From: Croceivirga sp.
GTDB lineage: Bacteria > Bacteroidota > Bacteroidia > Flavobacteriales > Flavobacteriaceae
DNA: 64,000 nucleotides
Assembly: GCA_028284665.1 (NCBI GenBank)
Contig: JANQRG010000041.1
Location: 124,001 to 188,000 of the forward strand
Reading direction: 5' to 3'
The notes under the pieces: model-generated
The model's input: only the letters and a program-made list of their open reading frames with translations
Databases searched by the model: none
Told to the model about the DNA's origin: nothing
Translations under genes and position numbers: made by a program
In this document: positions 37,880-47,734 of the stretch, piece by piece
How positions within the stretch are numbered: position 1 is the stretch's first letter
Layout of the letters: each line of letters begins with the position of its first letter

Positions 37880-40800
37880 TCAAAAGCCAAAACCAAAGCC
37901 AAAGGCAAAACGCAATCCGTCTGCACTATTGAAAAGCCCAACATTGGCCGATAGGATTCCAGCCCCATTGGCAAAAAATCCAGCGCCGTAGGAATTATGC
38001 CATCTGGTAGAATTATCATCCGGGAACCATACCCTTCCGTAATCAAACCCTCCAAAAATGCCAGGGGTGACAGGCAATAAGCCTGTGCGCCGTTTTCTAA
38101 AGCTCCATCGGATATCTGTGTTTTGGAAATACGCAGATTTCCCTGTAAAACGTTGAAACCGAAACCCTCTTAATCCATTATTAGCTCCTATGCTGGCTCC
38201 TTGGTAAAACTCAAAGTCATCGCCAATATTAACGTGTCCTTTAAACTCTGTTGCCAGCACCACACTTCCATTGGAGGCAATTTTGTAAGCAAAGGCAAGG
38301 CTGGGAATGACATATCCAAAAGCTCTATCACTGTCATTCAGATTAGCGGTATATCCCCCTTGCAATGAAAACGCCATGCCCATAGTCGGAAAGGCTTCAT
38401 CATCTGCATTGGAGTAGCTGTATTCCCCGTTTACTCCAACAAATTCTTGCTGGGTATCCCGCCCTGCATCAGTGAAAAATCCATCTATAAAACGATCTTC
38501 CGTTTCCTCCACTTCGTAGTTCTGATACGCTACGCCGAGTTTTACTTTGGCCCCTAACTTTCCTCGCCAAACCAGGGAAGGAGCAAATTCCAAAGTACGA
38601 ATCTTTACACGATTAAAATCAAATTCCAGGTCATCGTCAAAGTTGGGGGTCTCATTGCCAAAACCAAAAAAGTTGATCGCAAAATTAGGGCTGGTATACC
38701 GCGCTTCAAGTTCCAGGTTTACCTTTTCAAAAACATGGGCAAACTCCCCGGAGTACCGCAAATCAAAACCGCTTGTGGCAAAATAAAATCCAGCACTCAC
38801 CGTGTGACGTTGGGTAAATGGATTCTTGCGGAAGCCGTTAAAGGTAAAGGTGTTGGTAAGTCCTAAATTAATCCCGTCATCCGGGTTAAACCCGATGGCA
38901 GGGAGCAATTGATTGTTGCTTGCCTTAACTTCCAGAAACTGGTAAGTATTTGTATCGTAGTCATTTATTTTATGTATCCGGCCACGAAACGCTTCATCAT
39001 AGGTGTTCTTTTTTAGTTTAGAATCGTAGACATGGACGTTTTTACTTCCGTTTTGGATCTTGTAAACGTCATTATTCTGTCCTCCTATTAACCGCACTTT
39101 GATCTTCCCTGCATTACCAACCACTTCCAGAATATCATCGTCATCAAGGCTATAGATCCAGATTTCCTTTGTAAACTCAGGGTCATAAATCCGATTAAAA
39201 AATAAATCCGATTTTTTTCCGCCTTTAATGCGATAGCCTTTCACATCCAGCTTTCCTTCCGGTAATGGCGTAATGACAAAATGATCATCTTTATCTGTTC
39301 CGGTCACTACACTGTATTTGTTAATTACCCGAAAGTATATTTCTGCTGTTTTGGACAGTTGTTCCTTTCTGGCTAAAAGAATTTCTTTGATCTCTGCTAC
39401 GGTATCATCTCGAACTTCTTCCGGAAAGAATTCAAATGCACCGTCAATAGTTGTTTCGTCAATATTTTCCTGAATATACCTTGCTTGCGCAAGCCAAGTG
39501 TCTAAATCGACCTCTGCAAGCAGGGCCATGTCCAGTGCAAAAGTTCGCGGCGAAGAATTGAATCCTTTAACACTCCGTATTTCCTCCTGAAACCCTTCAA
39601 ATAGCTGTAATGAGGGAACAGTTCGAGTGGCAAGTCCCATCAACGCCCCGTCTCCCATAATAGAAAATGCCTGATCCCTATCGCGTGGAATAGGTTTGAA
39701 AACTTTTGTGCCATCTTCTTGTTTGAATTGCGCCCATCGCCATTGATCGGTATGCCTATCCCAATCGCCAATCAACATATCGAAAAGTCGTGCCCGGACA
39801 TAGGTAGCCTTATCCAGACGATACTCTTCATCTTTTCGTAACTTCTCTATAAAATCCGTGGTACTTTCTATTTTTTTAGCAAATCCAAAGCTCGCCAGAT
39901 CATCATGTCCTTCCGATACATGTTCTTCAATCATATAAAGCTCATCCCCAAATTCAGAATTAAAACCTCCCAAGGCCGATTGTTTTGGAATATAATACAA
40001 GGTAGGGTTGGTATGAAATAGTCCAACTGCATCAGAAAGCTCGCCAATCACAAAAGGAGCATAGGGATGGGCCCCGGTATAAAAGTCTTTAAGAATGGCC
40101 TCTGTTACCGTTCCGTCAAAATCTCCAACAATATATTGATCCTTAAACGCGATAGCCTGCAAGTACAGTTCTGCACTTTTACGCAATGCGCGCATCACAA
40201 ATTGCCGGCCATCCTTATGTTGCAAGCGGAGCGATTTGGATTGATTTCCACCCCCCTTTCTCACAGGTTGTAGTCCTCCGAAAAGGGTGTCCAGATTTAC
40301 AGTGGGCACCTTCACCCTGGTAGCGTAGTATTTACGATAGCGCTCCCCCCAGACTGTCCTAAAAAAACCGGTCTTATCCACTTCCTCATCGGTATAGACA
40401 GAAGCCGTGACAAAGGCCGGCATTTCTTTGGTCACTTTAAATTCTTTTACTTCCGCGTCGGGAGGTAACACCTCAGAAGTAAACGCCGGAGCCTCGTTGC
40501 CATTATCTACGGTGTAAAAGTCGACCTCAGAAGAGCCATCCTTAAAAACTTTTAAAACTGCATAACCCATTTGCCCTGTGGAAAATTTACTACCGTTTAA
40601 CAAACGGGTAGCTCCCTTTTTTGCACCGGAGCCACTTACAATCTGAGGGGTGTTTTCTTCTACAATATATTGTAGTGTATGTTCATGTCCCGATACAAAA
40701 ATGACTTTCTCAGATTTCTGAGCAAGCGTCACCACTCTTTTTCGTAATTCATTGTATCGTTTGTTCTGTATATCTTCAACGGAAACACCGGAGGTCCTTC

Positions 40801-41587
40801 GAAGCACGTTCGCGAGGGTCCCTAAAACAGGTAAAGGAATCTTCCCATTGTTGGGAAAAATGTGTTGTCGAAACGAATACTGCCCGCCATGCGAACCGTA
40901 AGTGAACATGGGGTGATGCAAAGCGATAATTGTAGTGCGTTGCCGATTATCCTTAATATCATCTTCCAGTTCCAGGAAAAACTGTTCCCGATCCTTGATC
41001 TCACAGTCATCATTTATCGTAGGATGCTTGTCCCAATTCTCCACGAACCATTTTGTATCCAATACTATAACTACGATATCGTCCCCTATTTTAATGGTTT
41101 CCATAGGACAACCGTTTTCTGGAAAAAAGACCTCCTTGCTATCCAACTTTTCTTCTATGTATTTTTCTTGCCGTTTTAATCCTTTTAACCCATCGCTATA
41201 CCAATCATGATTGCCTGGGATAAATACGGTTTCACCTTTAAAATTCGTCAAGGTTTCCAATTGTGCATCCAGGTGATTTTTAGCTTCTTGGTAGCCTTCG
41301 ACATCATCTTTTTTATCCGGTAAGCCAGAAGGGTAGATATTGTCGCCCAGAAAAATTGCCGTACTATTGGTATCTGCTCCATCCAGCCTAGCTTTAAATG
41401 CTTTCAAGGCTGGATTCATTTCTCCCATCGGGGATTTTCCGGCATCACCAATAAGATAAAACGTATGGCTCACCTCTTTCTTACCAGTACTGGAAACCAG
41501 CGTGGTTTCTTCGGCATATTTAGGCTTATAGGTAGCGCAACCCACAAGGAGGAGCAATGCCACTGCAGCAGGGTAGATTCTTTTCAT
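37880..41587 (-). CDS. Metallophosphoesterase, kinase-like and outer-membrane beta-barrel fusion lipoprotein
   Basis: The 1235-residue protein starts at ATG 41587 with lipobox Cys17 (LLLLVGC). Residues about 40-335 form a calcineurin-like phosphoesterase: FYLIGDAG, FLGDNIY, PGNHDWYSDG, ALHHPMF and SGHEHT. Residues about 420-760 form a second, non-phosphoesterase domain with MLIGDWDRHTDQWRW (about 604-618) and KPIPRDRDQAF (about 631-641). That pattern recalls the catalytic loop and metal-binding Asp of CotH/FAM20-type atypical kinases. From about 890 to the end is a surface-antigen-like barrel ending RFAFGFGFGF. The barrel would place both catalytic domains at the outer membrane. The phosphoesterase call is firm, the barrel likely, the kinase fold an inference. 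Confidence 0.8.
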   Translation of the reverse strand: MKRIYPAAVALLLLVGCATYKPKYAEETTLVSSTGKKEVSHTFYLIGDAGKSPMGEMNPALKAFKARLDGADTNSTAIFLGDNIYPSGLPDKKDDVEGYQEAKNHLDAQLETLTNFKGETVFIPGNHDWYSDGLKGLKRQEKYIEEKLDSKEVFFPENGCPMETIKIGDDIVVIVLDTKWFVENWDKHPTINDDCEIKDREQFFLELEDDIKDNRQRTTIIALHHPMFTYGSHGGQYSFRQHIFPNNGKIPLPVLGTLANVLRRTSGVSVEDIQNKRYNELRKRVVTLAQKSEKVIFVSGHEHTLQYIVEENTPQIVSGSGAKKGATRLLNGSKFSTGQMGYAVLKVFKDGSSEVDFYTVDNGNEAPAFTSEVLPPDAEVKEFKVTKEMPAFVTASVYTDEEVDKTGFFRTVWGERYRKYYATRVKVPTVNLDTLFGGLQPVRKGGGNQSKSLRLQHKDGRQFVMRALRKSAELYLQAIAFKDQYIVGDFDGTVTEAILKDFYTGAHPYAPFVIGELSDAVGLFHTNPTLYYIPKQSALGGFNSEFGDELYMIEEHVSEGHDDLASFGFAKKIESTTDFIEKLRKDEEYRLDKATYVRARLFDMLIGDWDRHTDQWRWAQFKQEDGTKVFKPIPRDRDQAFSIMGDGALMGLATRTVPSLQLFEGFQEEIRSVKGFNSSPRTFALDMALLAEVDLDTWLAQARYIQENIDETTIDGAFEFFPEEVRDDTVAEIKEILLARKEQLSKTAEIYFRVINKYSVVTGTDKDDHFVITPLPEGKLDVKGYRIKGGKKSDLFFNRIYDPEFTKEIWIYSLDDDDILEVVGNAGKIKVRLIGGQNNDVYKIQNGSKNVHVYDSKLKKNTYDEAFRGRIHKINDYDTNTYQFLEVKASNNQLLPAIGFNPDDGINLGLTNTFTFNGFRKNPFTQRHTVSAGFYFATSGFDLRYSGEFAHVFEKVNLELEARYTSPNFAINFFGFGNETPNFDDDLEFDFNRVKIRTLEFAPSLVWRGKLGAKVKLGVAYQNYEVEETEDRFIDGFFTDAGRDTQQEFVGVNGEYSYSNADDEAFPTMGMAFSLQGGYTANLNDSDRAFGYVIPSLAFAYKIASNGSVVLATEFKGHVNIGDDFEFYQGASIGANNGLRGFRFQRFTGKSAYFQNTDIRWSFRKRRTGLLPVTPGIFGGFDYGRVWFPDDNSTRWHNSYGAGFFANGAGILSANVGLFNSADGLRFAFGFGFGF

Positions 41588-41640
41588 ACAAAAGTGTTTC
41601 ACTCCAAAATTTTGTATTTTGGATATTTCAATATACAACT

Positions 41641-42834
41641 ATGTCAGAAATCGTTCAAAAAGCAGAGGATTTTGTTACCGAACTCTTGACTAATGAACTG
41701 GATCCCAAATTTTTGTACCACAATTTAAAACATACACAACGCGTGGTAAAAAGTACAAGGGAACTTCTTGGTTTTTATGATTTGCAAGAAGAGGAAGTGG
41801 AGCGGCTTTTGCTCGCCGCCTGGTTCCATGACACCGGTTATACTAACGGAGTAGAAGAACATGAAGAAAATAGTTGTAAGGTGGTTTCGGGCTTTTTAAA
41901 AAAAGCCGAATATCCTCAAGAAAAAATTGCCCATATTGAGGACCTCATTCTAGCCACAAAACGATACTACGAACCGCAAAATCTCCATGAAGAGATCATT
42001 AGAGATGCCGATGCCTCACATTTTGCGCAAAAAAGCTATTGGGAAACCACTGACTTTCTAAAAGAGGAGCTTGAAGCATTGGGAATGGGCAGGTATTCCC
42101 AAAAAGAATGGCGAGACATCAATATTAAAATGTTCCGTAATGAACATCGTTTCCACACCCAATACGCCCAGGAAAACTGGGAAAGTGGCAAGGAAAAAAA
42201 CCTAAAACAACTCGTAAAGGAAAAGAAGGACGAAAAAGACATTGCTAAAAAGGAGGCGCTCAAAGCAAAGTATAAAACGGAAAGTCCTGACCGGGGAATT
42301 CAAACCTTATTTCGGGTTACCCTGAAAAACCATTTGACCCTTAGCGATATTGCGGATACCAAAGCGAACATCTTGTTGTCTGTAAATGCAATCATTATTT
42401 CCGTAGCCTTATCCAATTTGATCCCTAAGTTGGATAATCCTTCCAACACCTACCTTATTTATCCTACGGTTATTTTTATCACCTTTAGTGTTATTTCCAT
42501 GGTATTGGCTGTACTGGCAACCCGCCCAAACGTTACCAGCGGGAAGTTCACCAAGGAGGATGTAGAGCAGAAAAAAGTAAACCTGCTATTTTTTGGTAAT
42601 TTTCATCAAATGAAGTTGGATGATTATGAGTGGGCTATAAAAGAACTGGTGAAGGATAGGGACTATATCTACAATTCCCTTACTAAGGATCTGTATTTTT
42701 TAGGGCTGGTATTGAATAGAAAATATAAGATTTTACGGTATACCTATACCATCTTTATTATTGGGATCGTAATCTCCGTACTTGCCTTTGGAATTGCCTT
42801 TCGCTATTTCGGTCCTGACCGACTGACATTTTAA
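41641..42834 (+). CDS. HD phosphohydrolase fused to PycTM (DUF5706) membrane domain
   Basis: The 397-residue protein has an N-terminal HD domain with metal ligands His31, His63-Asp64 (WFHDTGY) and Asp122 (IRDADASHF), so it should cleave a phosphoester, possibly a (cyclic) nucleotide. A charged linker (about 180-215) follows. The C-terminal Pycsar-effector transmembrane domain begins LTLSDIADTKANILLSVNAI (232-251), with helices near 248-265, 273-292 and 370-389. PycTM domains are the membrane-disrupting effectors of Pycsar anti-phage systems; HD-fused forms without a neighbouring cyclase are known in Bacteroidetes. No cyclase gene is adjacent. ATG 41641 is chosen; an earlier in-frame ATG at 41557 lies in the divergent gene. 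Confidence 0.82.
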   Translation: MSEIVQKAEDFVTELLTNELDPKFLYHNLKHTQRVVKSTRELLGFYDLQEEEVERLLLAAWFHDTGYTNGVEEHEENSCKVVSGFLKKAEYPQEKIAHIEDLILATKRYYEPQNLHEEIIRDADASHFAQKSYWETTDFLKEELEALGMGRYSQKEWRDINIKMFRNEHRFHTQYAQENWESGKEKNLKQLVKEKKDEKDIAKKEALKAKYKTESPDRGIQTLFRVTLKNHLTLSDIADTKANILLSVNAIIISVALSNLIPKLDNPSNTYLIYPTVIFITFSVISMVLAVLATRPNVTSGKFTKEDVEQKKVNLLFFGNFHQMKLDDYEWAIKELVKDRDYIYNSLTKDLYFLGLVLNRKYKILRYTYTIFIIGIVISVLAFGIAFRYFGPDRLTF

Positions 42835-42848
42835 ACAATAAAATAAGG

Positions 42849-42872
42849 AAGCCTTTACTTCTTAGGCTTTTC
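42849..42872 (+). terminator. Weak terminator-like hairpin after HD-PycTM gene
   Basis: AAGCCT, a 9-nt loop and AGGCTT are followed by a short TT tract. The stem is only 6 bp and the T-run is poor, so termination is uncertain. Confidence 0.35.
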
Positions 42873-42979
42873 GCGTCTGATGTTTTCTTACGTACCTTTT
42901 CGCATCTTAGGCGCTACCTCTTCTTCCCATTTTCTATTGAATTATTTGGACTGTTTTATTCAATTTTTAAAACAGGAGC

Positions 42980-44233
42980 TTAGTCAATTTTTCGTTTAAT
43001 GAACCAAAAGTCTTTTAAGCTAAAATTAATGTTAAGGGTATGTAGGCTTTCTTCAACCAAAATTCCGGTTATATCGCCGCGGCGTTGAAAACCGTATGAG
43101 ATATTTAAATGGGATAACGACCGAATCCCGAGCGGTATTCCCAGCCCTGCTGTAATGGAATACGAGGTAATAGGATTGTCATTTACTTCTAAATATCCGG
43201 TGTTATAGTTGAATCCTGCCCTGTACTTTATTCTTCTTGAATATTTGTAACTGGTAGGGTCCGCCACATACTGAAGCCCTATGGCATATTGTTGTTCATC
43301 AACAAAAGTACCCACGTTATCCCGCTGCTCCGTTTCATCCCAAAGCGCTAAAACATAATCTACCGAGATACCCATACCGGGCATTGGTCGGAACAAAACA
43401 CCGGTATTTATTTGTGTAGGAAGCTGAAACGATGGTATTTTTTCATCTACCTCGTTTTCCACGGTTGAAGGAACAAAATCCAGGCTTTTTTCAACTGTTC
43501 TATCCCTTCTTCCCGATAAAGAGGTGGTAAGGTCTACTCCCCAACCAAAAGTGAGTTTCGGTGAAACATCGTATTGCAATCCTATTCCAAAGCGAACACC
43601 GCGATAATAATTTTCTTCCAGTACATTTAATGTACTCTCACCCGGGAAGTTTAAGCTTGCATCAATAATCTCGCGTTCCTCAATTTCCCCGAACAGATAG
43701 GAGGCATATATTCCGGCCCGGAAGTTATCAATAATACTTCTTCCGTATGACGCGCGTAAATCGTTCAATCCGCCCGTCCCGAAAACATTACTTGTAAAAC
43801 TATCAAAGGAACCTTCGATATTACTTTCCACTCCTATTAGCGAATACCCTACATCGCTATAGGGACTTACAGATAATCCGAAAGCACTTTTGGCACTTAG
43901 ACTGGAAGCCAATGCTATATTGGAAAAGCTGCTGGCAATTCGGTTTTCAGAAGTATTCCTGTTCTGAATTGCGCTGATCTCTGCCAAAATTCCAAAATCG
44001 AACAAAAAGTTCTGCTCCCCCATTTTTCCATAGGATGCCGGATTAAGGTTATTAATATAACTGTTGCCTCCTATGGCATATCCCCCATTTCCTATGGCAT
44101 TGTTAATTCCAATATTAGAGCTACTGGATACCCCCAGCCCGAAAAGGGAGTACGGCGAGCCAGTTAAATTGTTGGTTTGACTTTGAAGCGTAAAGCAAAG
44201 CGCTAAGGCAAACAGCCAAAGCGGCTTATTCAT
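42980..44233 (-). CDS. Outer-membrane beta-barrel protein, FadL/OmpP1-like
   Basis: From the ATG at 44233 the protein is 417 residues with a signal peptide (PLWLFALALCFTLQSQ). The N-terminus SPYSLFGLG followed by NAIGNGGYAIGGNSYINNLN resembles the plug of FadL-like channels in Bacteroidetes. The rest alternates polar and aromatic residues as in a 14-strand barrel and ends FSLKDFWFIKRKID. It begins inside the end of the DUF4270 gene (8-nt overlap) and is co-transcribed with it. The substrate is unknown. Longer in-frame starts up to 44347 have no signal peptide at the end and are less likely. Confidence 0.75.
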   Translation of the reverse strand: MNKPLWLFALALCFTLQSQTNNLTGSPYSLFGLGVSSSSNIGINNAIGNGGYAIGGNSYINNLNPASYGKMGEQNFLFDFGILAEISAIQNRNTSENRIASSFSNIALASSLSAKSAFGLSVSPYSDVGYSLIGVESNIEGSFDSFTSNVFGTGGLNDLRASYGRSIIDNFRAGIYASYLFGEIEEREIIDASLNFPGESTLNVLEENYYRGVRFGIGLQYDVSPKLTFGWGVDLTTSLSGRRDRTVEKSLDFVPSTVENEVDEKIPSFQLPTQINTGVLFRPMPGMGISVDYVLALWDETEQRDNVGTFVDEQQYAIGLQYVADPTSYKYSRRIKYRAGFNYNTGYLEVNDNPITSYSITAGLGIPLGIRSLSHLNISYGFQRRGDITGILVEESLHTLNINFSLKDFWFIKRKID

Positions 44234-45560
44234 CATAAATCGCATAGGTAATAATGATTCTTGCCCTGAAATCCGGGTTGCGTTCTCCTTGCAAAACCAG
44301 TCCGTTGACCGTTTCGTTAAAATTTTCCTGAAAAAGTACCAAAGCACTTTCCGTTTCTGGTTGCTCCGTTAGCTTTTGATCCAAAAATATCCCCACCGGA
44401 ATTTCGTAAAGTACTGTTCCAAATTCTTCCTCTTCCCCGACAAGCACACCCTGTACGAGCCCTGTTCCGGTTCGGATTTCCTGTGTTATCACATTGTTGG
44501 CATCGATAACAGCAATATTCAATGTATCTCGTATTGGCGTGATATCGGTAACGCTGCTACTCAAAGGCTTAATTTGAAGTACCGAACTCAAAATAGTTCC
44601 TGTGCCCGGAATATCATATAGCGTTTTGATAGTGGGGAAGGTAATCTTCGTTGCTAATCCCGTACCGGATTGAAGAAAGGAAAGGTTGTTGGCTACCTCA
44701 GACCGCAGCTCTATTTCTTGATCCGTTAATTCATCCAGGTCTGTGCCTGCTGTTTCTGCCTTCACATTATGAAAAGCCACCGGAGTAGCCGGAAAAGGAT
44801 TGATCACCAGGTCTAAAATTTCCTCTTCATCTTCCAACTCCCCGGGGACGGAATAAAAAAACCTTAGATAGGTATCCTCTTGATTTCTTGAAAAACCAAT
44901 TATGCTGCCATTATTCTCTTCGTTGGACAACAAAGCAAAACCAGGTAAATTATCTCTTAAATCGTCATTATCATTGATTTCATCCTCCTGAATTTTGGAA
45001 AAAAGTTCCAACCCAAATTCGAAGGGTATTGAAATATGTAGGGAGTCTTCATCAAAGGGTTCAGGGAGAAAAGTTTTGGAAATGATTGGAACACTGTCAA
45101 ACCTTAATGTACTGGTGTTGTAAAAAACATCCTCGTCAGGAACAACTTCTTCCAGCAGTTGATGAACATTGATCTGCAAGGTCTTGGTAGTATCCTGATA
45201 AAAGTACCTGTCATATCCGAGAATCAGCGCCACACTGTCTAGTTCAGCATCAGTTGAAATATCATAGGGCCCTATAGCGGATTCTGCGGCAGGAGCAACA
45301 AGTTCCAGGTAAGGCCTGGCTTCCACCTTACCAAAATACGCATCATTAAATCTCCCAAACAGTAGTCTTTCACTATCCGAAGTATTGATACTGTCAAACT
45401 TGAAAGTACTTAACCGCAAATCAAAGGTGTCCAGCACTAGTATTCTCACATTGGAGTCCACAAAATCCTGACCTACCTCCAGAGTGGGTATTTCGCCAGA
45501 TTCAAGAGAACATGCCAACAAAGAAATAAAGATAACAATAGAGACTGCCAGTCTGTTCAT
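44226..45560 (-). CDS. DUF4270 family lipoprotein
   Basis: The 444-residue exported protein has lipobox Cys17 (FISLLAC). Its N-terminal VGQDFVDSNVRILVLDTFDL and the later LLFGRFNDAYFGKVEARPY are characteristic of DUF4270, a Bacteroidetes-specific surface lipoprotein family with no assigned biochemical role. Much of it is acidic and beta-rich. It heads a two-gene minus-strand unit with the barrel protein and faces the Kelch/LytS genes across a 200-bp divergent region. Confidence 0.85.
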   Translation of the reverse strand: MNRLAVSIVIFISLLACSLESGEIPTLEVGQDFVDSNVRILVLDTFDLRLSTFKFDSINTSDSERLLFGRFNDAYFGKVEARPYLELVAPAAESAIGPYDISTDAELDSVALILGYDRYFYQDTTKTLQINVHQLLEEVVPDEDVFYNTSTLRFDSVPIISKTFLPEPFDEDSLHISIPFEFGLELFSKIQEDEINDNDDLRDNLPGFALLSNEENNGSIIGFSRNQEDTYLRFFYSVPGELEDEEEILDLVINPFPATPVAFHNVKAETAGTDLDELTDQEIELRSEVANNLSFLQSGTGLATKITFPTIKTLYDIPGTGTILSSVLQIKPLSSSVTDITPIRDTLNIAVIDANNVITQEIRTGTGLVQGVLVGEEEEFGTVLYEIPVGIFLDQKLTEQPETESALVLFQENFNETVNGLVLQGERNPDFRARIIITYAIYDE

Positions 45561-45760
45561 GGCTTTTTAAGGGCAAATTAATGGTCATCATCAGCGGTTC
45601 AGAAGTATTATATACAAGTAGTCGCATTGTCTCTACTAATCGCAAGTATCTGACGGTCAAAACCTTAAAACCGTGATAAATAGGTGAAATCCCCCGCTTC
45701 ATAGGAAGAACTCCCCGATTGGTATATTTTTTTTATCCCTGCTGGTATGGACCTATAGTT

Positions 45761-46690
45761 TTGGCTAAAAATTTCAAGTCTTTGAAACAACTGATTGCTA
45801 TGTTGATCTTGATAACACCATTTTTTAAGGCTCTCGCGCAAGGATTGGAGTCCGGTGGAAATATCACCTTCCAATATGCTACGGTCCCAAGTTTAGGGAA
45901 ACATCAGTTAGATACCTTTCTGTTCTCCCTCGACAGTAAGACAAGTCTTGGATTCGCTGATTTGTCATTGGGCGTCTCCTATCAAAATAGTGAGTTCTTT
46001 TACTTCGATGTTTCAGGAATTAGTCAACTCGAACACTTTGAAAGATTCCATTTACTTGCGCCACATATTGGAATATCACGGATATTGACAAATGATTGGC
46101 ATGTAACCGCCTATGCCAAGCCTGTGCTATCATCAAATTTGTTGAGTAGCCTCTCCCGGGAGGATATTATCCTAGGTTATAAATTCGAAATACAGAAACG
46201 CTGGCAGCGGGATGATACGTTTACAACCTTAGTTTTAGGAATTGAATACGGCACTACCGCATCAGGAACCCCAAGCATATTTCCCGTGGTACGATATCAC
46301 AAAAAAATAGGTGAAGACTTTGCCTTTGCCCTGGGGTATCCGTTTAACAATTTCACCTACTTACTGTCAGACCGACATACCGTTAACCTTAGCATGTCCT
46401 GGCAAGGGTTCTACTATAACAACTCCGAGTCGGTGGTCGTCAATAATAGTGCTTCTACAGCAAATACAAAACTGATATTCAATGGCCTGGATCTCCAAGC
46501 AACGTATTTATATAAAATTCAACCCAGAATAACCACCACTATAAAACTTGGATATTTAGCTTCCAATACTATGGAGGTAGCAACTTCCGAGGGTTCCTCC
46601 CTCTATGATTTTTCTCCTAATGACTCGATTTATTTTTCAATTGGACTTACGTATAACTTAAAGATGGATTTGAATGGACAGAAAAAATGA
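45761..46690 (+). CDS. Outer-membrane beta-barrel protein, DUF6268-like
   Basis: The protein is about 310 residues. The only ATG near the front is at 45800 and would leave a very short signal. The TTG at 45761 gives a normal signal peptide (Lys-rich start, then LIAMLILITPFFKALAQ), so it is preferred. The mature protein has amphipathic strands typical of a small barrel, for example ITTTIKLGYLASNTMEVATS and SIYFSIGLTYNLKM at the end. The family assignment is tentative. It overlaps the Kelch lipoprotein gene by 17 nt. Confidence 0.65.
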   Translation: MAKNFKSLKQLIAMLILITPFFKALAQGLESGGNITFQYATVPSLGKHQLDTFLFSLDSKTSLGFADLSLGVSYQNSEFFYFDVSGISQLEHFERFHLLAPHIGISRILTNDWHVTAYAKPVLSSNLLSSLSREDIILGYKFEIQKRWQRDDTFTTLVLGIEYGTTASGTPSIFPVVRYHKKIGEDFAFALGYPFNNFTYLLSDRHTVNLSMSWQGFYYNNSESVVVNNSASTANTKLIFNGLDLQATYLYKIQPRITTTIKLGYLASNTMEVATSEGSSLYDFSPNDSIYFSIGLTYNLKMDLNGQKK

Positions 46691-47690
46691 TAACTTCTTA
46701 GGAAGCAAATTTTTCATCGCAACAATAACGGTACTATTTTTTGTATTCCTTTCTGGTTGTTCCAGCGATGATGGTGATGATGATACGCTAGGAAATTGGG
46801 TGGATCGCTCAATTTTCGACGGTACCCCCAGAAGTGGCGCTTTTGCCTTCACAATTGGCAATCTGGGCTATATGGGAACCGGCTTTGATGGCGATGACCG
46901 CCTTTCCGACGTTTGGGTCTATAATATGGAAGGTAATTTTTGGGCCCAACTGGCTGACTTTCCGGGAATACCCAGAAGTTCTGCGGTGGCATTTACCGTT
47001 AACAACAATGCATATGTTGGCCTGGGATATGACGGAGATGACGAGTTGGGTGATTTTTACAGGTATAACATAGCCGCCAATTCATGGGATAGTATTTCTC
47101 CATTTGGCGGATCGCCAAGGAGGGGAGCCATAGCTTTTAATTCTGCAACTCATGGGTACGTAGGAACGGGATTTGATGGAGATAATGACAAAAAAGATTT
47201 CTGGCGCTATGAACCGGATGGTGATAGTTGGGTTGAGCTGGTAGGTTTTGGCGGAAACAAAAGAAGAGATGCAACTACATTCACCATTGGGAATAACGTG
47301 TATCTCGGCACCGGAGTATCCAACGGTTTAAACCAAACCGATTTCTGGGTTTTTAATTTGGAAACCGAACAATGGAATCCCCTATTGGATTTGGACGATG
47401 ATGATGACTATTTTATCCTCCGCAATAACGCGGTAGGATTCAGTATAGGTGATAAAGGTTATTTTGCTACTGGTGATGGGGGGTTTGGCGCCTCAGTTGA
47501 CATTTGGGAATACGATCCTTCTACCGACCTATGGGAAGAAAAAACGGAGTATGAAGGTACCACGCGGCAAGGTGCCGTAGCCTTTTACAATGGTAACCGG
47601 GCCTTTTTAGCTTTAGGCCGAAGTGGAAATCTTTATCTGGACGATAATCGGGAATTCTTTCCAAATCAGGAGGAAGACGAAGATGATTAA
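46674..47690 (+). CDS. Kelch-repeat lipoprotein
   Basis: The 338-residue protein has a signal peptide with lipobox Cys29 (FFVFLSGC) and an acidic spacer. It then has about six Kelch blades of roughly 48-50 residues, each with the pattern PRxxAxAFxIGNxGYxGTGxDG then DxWxYxxxxxxW. It should fold as a six-bladed beta-propeller on the cell surface. It ends in an acidic tail. Gene overlap with the barrel gene upstream suggests a surface complex with it. The ligand is unknown. Confidence 0.85.
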   Translation: MDRKNDNFLGSKFFIATITVLFFVFLSGCSSDDGDDDTLGNWVDRSIFDGTPRSGAFAFTIGNLGYMGTGFDGDDRLSDVWVYNMEGNFWAQLADFPGIPRSSAVAFTVNNNAYVGLGYDGDDELGDFYRYNIAANSWDSISPFGGSPRRGAIAFNSATHGYVGTGFDGDNDKKDFWRYEPDGDSWVELVGFGGNKRRDATTFTIGNNVYLGTGVSNGLNQTDFWVFNLETEQWNPLLDLDDDDDYFILRNNAVGFSIGDKGYFATGDGGFGASVDIWEYDPSTDLWEEKTEYEGTTRQGAVAFYNGNRAFLALGRSGNLYLDDNREFFPNQEEDEDD

Positions 47691-47734
47691 AGAGTTTTTA
47701 GTTGATTGTGAATATGTTTAGTAATTTTTAAGGG

